This document shows, piece by piece, positions 29,412-33,905 of a stretch of DNA of 33,905 bases. Source of the stretch: a bacterium. Lineage in GTDB: Bacteria; Patescibacteriota; Saccharimonadia; Saccharimonadales; Saccharimonadaceae. Location of the stretch: contig JAUIGH010000005.1 of the NCBI GenBank assembly GCA_030429935.1, forward strand, positions 1-33,905, given 5' to 3'. The notes below the pieces were generated by a model. The model did not search any database. It was not told the origin of the DNA and saw only the letters and a list, made by a program, of their open reading frames with translations. The number at the start of each line of letters is the position of its first letter. Within the stretch, counting starts at the first letter, position 1. Both the position numbers and the translations under genes were made by a program.

Positions 29412-30236
29412 ATGATTATTGCGGTGGATACAGGCGGGACCAAAACGTTGATCGAGGCATTTGACAGCCAGGGCGAAAAAACCCACATCGTCAAGTTTCC
29501 AACGCCGCGCGACCCCGAGGAGTATATAGAGCAGCTTACCAGCGTGGTCAGCGATTTCGTTGGAGAACGCAAATTAGATGCAATTGCGATAGCTTTGCCT
29601 GGCACTATTCGCGGTCAACAACTCTCTCGAGCAGGTAATCTGGGTTGGGAAAATATCGACGTCATTACACACCTACAGCCGACGTTTCCGTCAACACTAA
29701 TCGTGATCGGCAATGACGCTGATATCGCCGGGCTAGCAGAGATGCGCAGCTTCGACAATGTGCCACAAACTGGGCTATATGTAACACTCAGTACTGGAGT
29801 TGGTACGGGAATCTGTTTTGCTGGCCAGCTCGATGAAGCAACCGCTATCTTTGAGGCCGGCGCGATGCACCTCGACTACGATGGCGCTGTGCAACGCTGG
29901 GAAGACTTCGCCAGCGGCAAAAATTTTTACGAACGCTATAAAAAATTCGGCGCCGACATCGACGATCCAGCTGTCTGGCGCGACTACGCCGACCGCGTCA
30001 GCCGCGGCCTGCAAGCGCTCATCCCTATCTTTGAACCGAACCGCGTGGTGATTGGTGGCAGTATGGGCACGCATTTCGCCAAGTATGACTCATTCCTACT
30101 TGACGCTCTGCGCCAGACGATTCCGACCTATCTCGAACGCACGCAGATCTCTCAAGCTAACCACCCCGAGGAGGCTGTCATTAATGGCTGCTACTACTAC
30201 GCCGTCGATCAGCTCGCTCTTGCCCCGTCTGCGTGA
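29412..30236 (+). CDS. ROK-family sugar kinase-like protein without the zinc motif
   Basis: A 274-residue ROK-family protein (glucokinase/N-acetylhexosamine kinase type). The phosphate-1 motif is IIAVDTGGTKTLIEAFD, the sugar-binding/catalytic segment has VIGNDADIAGLAEM with the expected Asp, and phosphate 2 is YVTLSTGVGTGICFAGQ. The ROK zinc motif (CxCGxxGC) is missing: the region reads EAGAMHLDYDGAVQRWEDFASGKNFYERY, with the preceding His and the later ASG kept. The substrate is therefore uncertain and the fold may not need zinc. mRNA is predicted to be leaderless. The next gene overlaps it by 53 bases. Confidence 0.85.
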   Translation: MIIAVDTGGTKTLIEAFDSQGEKTHIVKFPTPRDPEEYIEQLTSVVSDFVGERKLDAIAIALPGTIRGQQLSRAGNLGWENIDVITHLQPTFPSTLIVIGNDADIAGLAEMRSFDNVPQTGLYVTLSTGVGTGICFAGQLDEATAIFEAGAMHLDYDGAVQRWEDFASGKNFYERYKKFGADIDDPAVWRDYADRVSRGLQALIPIFEPNRVVIGGSMGTHFAKYDSFLLDALRQTIPTYLERTQISQANHPEEAVINGCYYYAVDQLALAPSA

Positions 30237-30660
30237 CGCCTACCCCGACCTCGAGTTCGTAGCCAGCGATCACTTTGCGTGGCAACCCACTGGCTCACGT
30301 GTCGTCTACAATGAAGCGGCCGATGACGCCGTCTGGCAACTACTACATGAGCTAGGTCACGGCTTGCTTGGCCACACAGCTTACGCGCGCGATATCGAGT
30401 TGATCAGTATGGAACGTGATGCATGGCAACGCGCCATCAGCGTCGCCCACGACTTCGGCTTGACACTACCACCTGACACGATCGAAGCGCACCTAGATAG
30501 TTACCGCGACTGGCTGCATGCGCGTAGCACCTGCCCCGACTGCCAGCAAACTGGTATACAAACCGCCGAAAAGACCTATACCTGTCCTCACTGCCGTACG
30601 GCCTGGTCAGTGAACGACGCGCGCACTTGTCAACTCAGGCGCTACCGCCACAAAAAATAG
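30184..30660 (+). CDS. HExxH metalloprotease-like protein with C-terminal zinc ribbon
   Basis: A 158-residue protein. HELGHGLLGHTAYARDIELISMERDAW (split at residues about 52-78) is a zinc-protease active site with a downstream Glu/Glu-rich helix, the arrangement of ImmA/IrrE-type peptidases. A zinc ribbon ends the protein: CPDC, then CPHC. The start at 30184 is preferred, since GAGGAGG lies nine bases before it and the fold begins there; a longer frame from 30052 would be antisense-like overlap with the ROK gene. It is cytosolic by appearance. ImmA-like proteins usually cleave a repressor, but no such partner lies beside it, so the substrate is unknown. Confidence 0.8.
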   Translation: MAATTTPSISSLLPRLRDAYPDLEFVASDHFAWQPTGSRVVYNEAADDAVWQLLHELGHGLLGHTAYARDIELISMERDAWQRAISVAHDFGLTLPPDTIEAHLDSYRDWLHARSTCPDCQQTGIQTAEKTYTCPHCRTAWSVNDARTCQLRRYRHKK

Positions 30661-30683
30661 CTCCCACTAGTGGGAGCTATTTT
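30653..30683. terminator. Bidirectional intrinsic terminator
   Basis: A perfect palindrome with arms ATAGCTCCCAC and GTGGGAGCTAT, flanked by an A-run on the left and a T-run on the right. It serves the plus-strand protease gene and the convergent KGG gene. Confidence 0.85.
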
Positions 30684-30700
30684 GATCGAGTCCGTACTGC

Positions 30701-30898
30701 CTAAGCAGCGACTTTTTTACCACGACGGCTAATGCGGCCACCTTTGGCGCCAGCGATACGTGCCAGCTGCGGGTTGGCAGCAAAACCACCAGTTTTACCG
30801 TTTTGACCACCCTTTTTGCCGATACGAGCGTAAAAGTTAGGGTCTTTTGCTAAGTTCTTTTGCGCGGCTTTCTGGCCGCCAGCTTTGGTTCCTGCCAT
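30701..30898 (-). CDS. KGG-repeat small basic protein
   Basis: A 65-residue, Lys/Gly-rich protein with several KGG-type units (KAGGQKAAQ, ARIGKKGGQNGKTGGF, AGAKGGRISRRGKK), like the stress-induced KGG-repeat family. Such proteins are small, hydrophilic and often abundant, with no firm biochemical role. The ATG at 30898 is chosen over the in-frame one at 30916, because the latter overlaps the GGAGG site itself. It is driven by a good promoter (TTGACA/TAATAT) with a leader of about 90 bases. Its high positive charge suggests nucleic-acid binding, which is inference only. Confidence 0.85.
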   Translation of the reverse strand: MAGTKAGGQKAAQKNLAKDPNFYARIGKKGGQNGKTGGFAANPQLARIAGAKGGRISRRGKKVAA

Positions 30899-30992
30899 GA
30901 TGCAGTTTTCCTCCATATTAAAAAGTTTTCCACGCGTATTTCGCTTGGAAAACCCTCATTATTACCTCGCACATGTGGTGTGCTATGTTTTT

Positions 30993-31021
30993 ATATTATC
31001 ATAGTGCTCTAGCTTTGTCAA
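30993..31021 (-). promoter_or_regulatory. Promoter of the KGG gene
   Basis: On the minus strand TTGACA, 17 bases, TAATAT. Confidence 0.75.
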
Positions 31022-31056
31022 CGTTTACGTATGCATTTTATATTGTGAAAAAAGTA

Positions 31057-31085
31057 TTGCACATATACCGTTCATGCTATACACT
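31057..31085 (+). promoter_or_regulatory. Promoter of the short RNA / 25-codon gene
   Basis: TTGCAC, 17 bases, TACACT; alternatively an extended TGCTATACA at 31075-31083. Confidence 0.6.
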
Positions 31086-31092
31086 GGTGGTA

Positions 31093-31170
31093 ATGGTCAA
31101 TGAGCAATCGCTCATGATCAACAGGCACCTGTTTGAATCTCCAAAACACACAGAGGTTCACACCATATAA
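31093..31170 (+). CDS. Possible 25-residue peptide
   Basis: A 25-codon frame (starts MVNEQSLMINRHLF) with the ATG eight to ten bases after the -10, so nearly leaderless. GGTGG two bases before ATG could be a weak ribosome site. The stop codon is inside the left arm of the terminator. The peptide is polar with several His and no membrane segment. It may equally be chance within a non-coding RNA. Confidence 0.35.
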   Translation: MVNEQSLMINRHLFESPKHTEVHTI

Positions 31171-31201
31171 AACGACCCGATCTGCGAGACGGGTCGTTTT
31201 T
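31169..31201 (+). terminator. Strong intrinsic terminator of the short transcript
   Basis: A perfect 11-bp stem (AAAACGACCCG with CGGGTCGTTTT), a 10-base loop, and a run of five T at the end. Confidence 0.9.
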
Positions 31202-31301
31202 GGTTTAGGCGCTAAATCGATTACGCTATTACGCGCAATTGAAGCAATTTTAAATGACGCAGTACATCATGAAGATACATTAAATGACAAACCGTAAGTA
31301 C

Positions 31302-32069
31302 TTACAGGTTGTCTACAGCATCAGCTAGAGCATTCGCCAAAGGCGCGTATGACTCACGGCTCGATTCAGCTACTGTCTCGAGTTGTTCGTATGCTTTGCG
31401 AAGTTCAACCGTGGCGTCATCGAATCCGGGGCGTTTTTCAGCTTTGTTAGCTGCTACTAGTCCATCATAGCGCGTGATAATGTTTGTGATCACCTCTGTT
31501 AATGCGTCAGCTTCTGCCTGGTAGCTATCGAGCTCCTCGGATTGGTCTGTGATGGCTGATCGAGCGGTCGTCCAAACCTTCTTTTGGGCGGCATAATCCC
31601 CGGCTTTGGCTTTTTTGAGCTGTTGATTGGCGTCATTGACGATCTGAGTGATGTGTTGTTCAGCCTCAATACGGTGGCGAAGTTCGGTCGCAGCCTGTGC
31701 GGCTGTCTCGAGTGAATCTGCCGCTGCTTCACAATCATCCATCACTTGTCTGGCCGACTGATCGACGGCCGCCCGCCATGAGCTCAGTAGCGGCGCGTCC
31801 TCGCAGTGCGTGTCGGCCTGATTCTGCAGTGTGGTCTCGAGCTGGCGCAGCGTATCGAGGGTTGGCTCGTCTTGATCCAATAGTTCGTTCGCCGTGACTC
31901 GCGTTTGATCATACTCCGCCTGCGTGTCATCAACATACCGATTCCAGGCGTAGAAATGGTAGACAATGAACACAGCAATCAATAACACAATCACGCCGGC
32001 TGCCAGCAATACGGTGCGCTTGTGACGCCACCACGGCTGTACAGCTTTGGCCGATTTCTTTTGTCGCAT
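31302..32069 (-). CDS. Membrane-anchored coiled-coil protein
   Basis: A 255-residue protein that I do not recognise. A basic N-terminus (RQKKSAKAVQPWWRHKR) precedes one membrane helix (TVLLAAGVIVLLIAVFIVYHF, about 20-42), so the long remainder is outside. That part is helical and acidic, with coiled-coil-like segments and two cysteines (THCEDAP and DDCEAA) that may form a disulfide. The start at 32069 shares the A of ATG with the TGA stop of the upstream protease (TGATG). Longer in-frame starts would lie inside the protease gene. The neighbours are secreted zinc peptidases, so an envelope scaffold role is likely. Confidence 0.75.
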   Translation of the reverse strand: MRQKKSAKAVQPWWRHKRTVLLAAGVIVLLIAVFIVYHFYAWNRYVDDTQAEYDQTRVTANELLDQDEPTLDTLRQLETTLQNQADTHCEDAPLLSSWRAAVDQSARQVMDDCEAAADSLETAAQAATELRHRIEAEQHITQIVNDANQQLKKAKAGDYAAQKKVWTTARSAITDQSEELDSYQAEADALTEVITNIITRYDGLVAANKAEKRPGFDDATVELRKAYEQLETVAESSRESYAPLANALADAVDNL

Positions 32070-32806
32070 CACCTGCCGCTCCACATCTCGCTCGACAGCG
32101 GCCATGGGTTGAATTTGCAGCCCTGCAAATCGATCGATTGCTGCAACATGACTGGCGCGTACGAGCCGGGACTGCCGCAAGTCGCGTGGCCGTGACCGAG
32201 CCAGTGGCCGACTTCGTGATTGATCACCATGTGGCGATAGTCTCGGATGCCGCCACCAGCGTTGTTCCAGGCGGTGGTGCCGTAACGCCAGCGGTCGTCG
32301 TTGATGATGACCGAAGTGCCGACGCGGCAACTCCACTGGACACTACAGCCAGATGAAAAGCTCGGTACTTGGCTGGCTTGACTGAGGATCAGGTTGAAGC
32401 TACCGCCGCTGTCGACTTGCTGAAAATTAAATCCCAGCTGCGCCCAGCCACGGCTGTCATTGAGCGTCTGATTGGCTTGCGCGGCAAACTCCGCTAGATT
32501 TGAGCTAGTAACGCCTTTGGTGCTGACCGTGTAGCCAATCGTGCGACCACCGCCAGTGGCGCGCGGTGCGGCGGCCTGGGCTGCTGCGGCAGCGGCGGCT
32601 TGTTCGGCGGCAACTTGGTCTTGGTACCACTGTGGTTGCGGTGTTTTTGGTACCGCGACTGCTTCGAGTGCTTCTGGTGCAGTCTGCAAACTCGTCAGCG
32701 ACTCGATTGACGCGGCCGTATCAGTTTCGCCGTCTTCGGCCACCACAGCAGACCAGCCACCTATAGCTAGCACGACCGCTGCGACTATGCCTCCCCATCG
32801 TTTCAT
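32069..32806 (-). CDS. Secreted metzincin-like DUF3152 protease
   Basis: A 245-residue exported protein. A signal peptide (MKRWGGIVAAVVLAIGGWSA, cleaved near VVA) is followed by an Ala/Gln-rich linker (about 60-90) and a domain like the actinobacterial DUF3152 family. The zinc site NHEVGHWLGHGH fits the metzincin pattern HExxHxxGxxH, and APVMLQQ supplies the Met-turn. Four cysteines (CSVQWSC, CGSPG, LQGCKF) suggest two disulfides, consistent with the VKOR encoded in this window. The start at 32806 is preferred to 32845 because the signal peptide begins there. A -10-like TGGTATACT lies nine bases upstream. Confidence 0.85.
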   Translation of the reverse strand: MKRWGGIVAAVVLAIGGWSAVVAEDGETDTAASIESLTSLQTAPEALEAVAVPKTPQPQWYQDQVAAEQAAAAAAAQAAAPRATGGGRTIGYTVSTKGVTSSNLAEFAAQANQTLNDSRGWAQLGFNFQQVDSGGSFNLILSQASQVPSFSSGCSVQWSCRVGTSVIINDDRWRYGTTAWNNAGGGIRDYRHMVINHEVGHWLGHGHATCGSPGSYAPVMLQQSIDLQGCKFNPWPLSSEMWSGR

Positions 32807-32826
32807 ATGCACCTCAGTATACCAGC

Positions 32827-33905
32827 TTAATCGAGCATCGCCCACATCGCCGCCCGGTGGTGCGCGAAATTATGATACGAATAGCTACCCAGTTCGACAA
32901 TCATGCTTGGGATGCCAGCGTTTGCGTAGGTCCAGTCCTCGAACGAGCCGGTGATGTCGTAGTCAAAGGTGCCGCCCTGCCCAGTTGCGTTACGATAGCC
33001 GACCATGCCAGCGTACTGCGAAGCTTTGCCGGCCGAATATCCGCCTGGATCGCCGATCACCAAGCTACCGACCGCGTGGTATGACACGAGCAGCCGCGGG
33101 CCATAGGCGCTAGCCAGATTCATGATGGCGCGGGTTTCTGGCTCGGAGCCTGGCTTGCTGCCACCGCCGCCTTTGACCGGGCCGTTGGTGTCGTTGATAT
33201 CTTTGACCCAGTTGCTGGTCGGGAAGTTGCGGCTGATGTTGACATTATTGGCGTTATTGCGCGAGCCTGCCGCTACACCGTCGGGGTTGATCGATGGCAC
33301 GACGATGATGCGACGGTTGCCGATTTTGCTCGGGTTGGCCTCGAGCTCGGCGATCCACGAATCCATCATGTATTTTGAGCTGACTTCGTTGCCATGAATT
33401 GCACCGGTGTAGAGCGTGACTGGGCCGCTGTTGCCGAAATGATAGGCGACGATTGCCCGGCCCTGCGTCGAGTAGCCGATAACACTGGTCGTGTAGCAAA
33501 TCGTGCGACTCTTGTAGCTCCAGCCGTCGGTGTTTTCGATATCCCATTTGCTGAGCAGTCCGCCGCCGACGCTAACCGTGAATGGCACGCAGCGCCCCAG
33601 ACCGTTTAGCTGCACAGCAACCTGTGTCGCGCTCAGTTTGCTGACGGCGGCTGAGCCACCTTTGACGCTGACAAATTTGGTAATGTCCTGTTTGTCCGAC
33701 AGCGGCTGGTCAAAGCTAATGATGGCCTGGGCGCTCGGGTCGACTTTGACGCTCGGGATCGAGATGCCAGTGACTTTTGGACCGCCCGATACCGTGAACG
33801 GCACGTCATAGCTGTCGACCAGTGTCGAGCTATCGACCGCATCGACCGACGTCAACGCGATGGTATACTTTGTTTCTCGCGGCAAATCCTCGTCGAGCTT
33901 GGCAG
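32827..33905 (-). CDS. M14 zinc carboxypeptidase with N-terminal Ig-like domain (5' part missing)
   Basis: The C-terminal 358 residues of an exported M14 peptidase; the frame is open to the right edge. The visible N-terminal part (about 1-100) is beta-rich with YTIALTSVD and VPFTVSG strands and looks like a bacterial Ig-like domain. The catalytic domain has HGNEVSSKY (zinc His and Glu), NPDGV and NISRNFPTSNW (substrate-binding Arg), VSYHAVGSL (third zinc His), and IVELGSY (catalytic Glu). All key residues are present, so it should be active, probably on cell-wall or external peptides. It ends 20 bases before the DUF3152 gene and is likely in one operon with it. Confidence 0.9.
   Translation of the reverse strand, partial: AKLDEDLPRETKYTIALTSVDAVDSSTLVDSYDVPFTVSGGPKVTGISIPSVKVDPSAQAIISFDQPLSDKQDITKFVSVKGGSAAVSKLSATQVAVQLNGLGRCVPFTVSVGGGLLSKWDIENTDGWSYKSRTICYTTSVIGYSTQGRAIVAYHFGNSGPVTLYTGAIHGNEVSSKYMMDSWIAELEANPSKIGNRRIIVVPSINPDGVAAGSRNNANNVNISRNFPTSNWVKDINDTNGPVKGGGGSKPGSEPETRAIMNLASAYGPRLLVSYHAVGSLVIGDPGGYSAGKASQYAGMVGYRNATGQGGTFDYDITGSFEDWTYANAGIPSMIVELGSYSYHNFAHHRAAMWAMLD

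Larger units (their letters stand above)
31092..31201 (+). ncRNA. Short terminated transcript, sRNA or 25-codon gene
   Basis: From the promoter to the terminator is about 110 bases. Inside are hairpins ATGAGC/GCTCAT (31100-31115) and ACAG/CTGT (31121-31132), followed by the terminator, which is the usual plan of a bacterial sRNA. The only reading frame is the 25-codon one at 31093. The two interpretations are not exclusive. Confidence 0.55.

Noticed and set aside
30052-30183. Longer N-terminus for the HExxH protein
   Set aside because: The extra 44 residues are out-of-frame translation of the ROK gene, and a proper ribosome site lies before the ATG at 30184.
1-33905. UGA recoding as in SR1/Gracilibacteria
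   Set aside because: UGA ends many clear genes in ATGA junctions and no conserved protein contains an in-frame UGA.
1-33905. CRISPR arrays, tRNA or rRNA genes
   Set aside because: No regular direct repeats with spacers, no cloverleaf and no rRNA-like sequence were seen on either strand.

Overview
The window looks like a gene-dense chromosomal piece from a Patescibacteria/CPR bacterium, most likely a Saccharibacteria (TM7) relative. This is inferred from content, without any database search: an archaeal/eukaryote-like IleS, an IF-2 without the long N-terminal extension, a four-domain S1, LPXTG surface proteins, DUF5663-like and KGG-repeat small proteins, and UGA used as an ordinary stop in many ATGA junctions, which argues against the UGA-recoded SR1/Gracilibacteria. 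No rRNA, tRNA, CRISPR array or recognisable transposase was found.

Layout. 1-3850 (minus): a six-gene chain (GNAT, cupin, GNAT, histidine phosphatase, serine hydrolase, ileS) joined by five ATGA overlaps, preceded by a T-box leader. The ileS gene runs off the left edge and carries a low-molecular-weight phosphatase/ArsC-like domain inside its editing region. 3870-5000 (plus): two sortase-type surface proteins, one with three cysteine-bracketed repeats and one of only 57 residues. 5002-9450 (minus): ftsA-ftsZ-nrdR-thioredoxin-like-VKOR-DoxX, linking division genes to disulfide formation. 9467-12311 (minus): rpsU, yqeY, adk, map, ygjV and a small membrane protein. 12412-15215 (minus): recJ, a winged-helix regulator and a phosphoribosyltransferase. 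15245-18653 (plus): priA-def-fmt.

18650-25468 is the accessory region. Two divergent modules, each a large 'MSET...' protein followed by a DUF5663-like protein, face away from each other. Between them lie a strongly folded candidate RNA and a GC-rich cassette of actinobacterial flavour (a membrane protein and a lipoprotein) bounded by perfect 12-bp inverted repeats. 25500-29131 (minus): infB, rpsA and a third LPXTG protein. 29230-29382: a second large folded element. 29412-30660 (plus): a ROK-family protein overlapping a zinc-protease-like gene. 30701-31201: a KGG protein and a divergent short RNA/peptide gene. 31302-33905 (minus): an exported M14 carboxypeptidase, a metzincin-like DUF3152 protease and a membrane coiled-coil protein.

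How the parts fit: core growth functions (translation start, N-terminal processing, division, replication restart) are interleaved with an envelope programme of sortase substrates, secreted zinc peptidases and a VKOR oxidase that could make their disulfides. Many genes appear leaderless, with an extended -10 (TGn then TATAAT-like) about six bases before the ATG.
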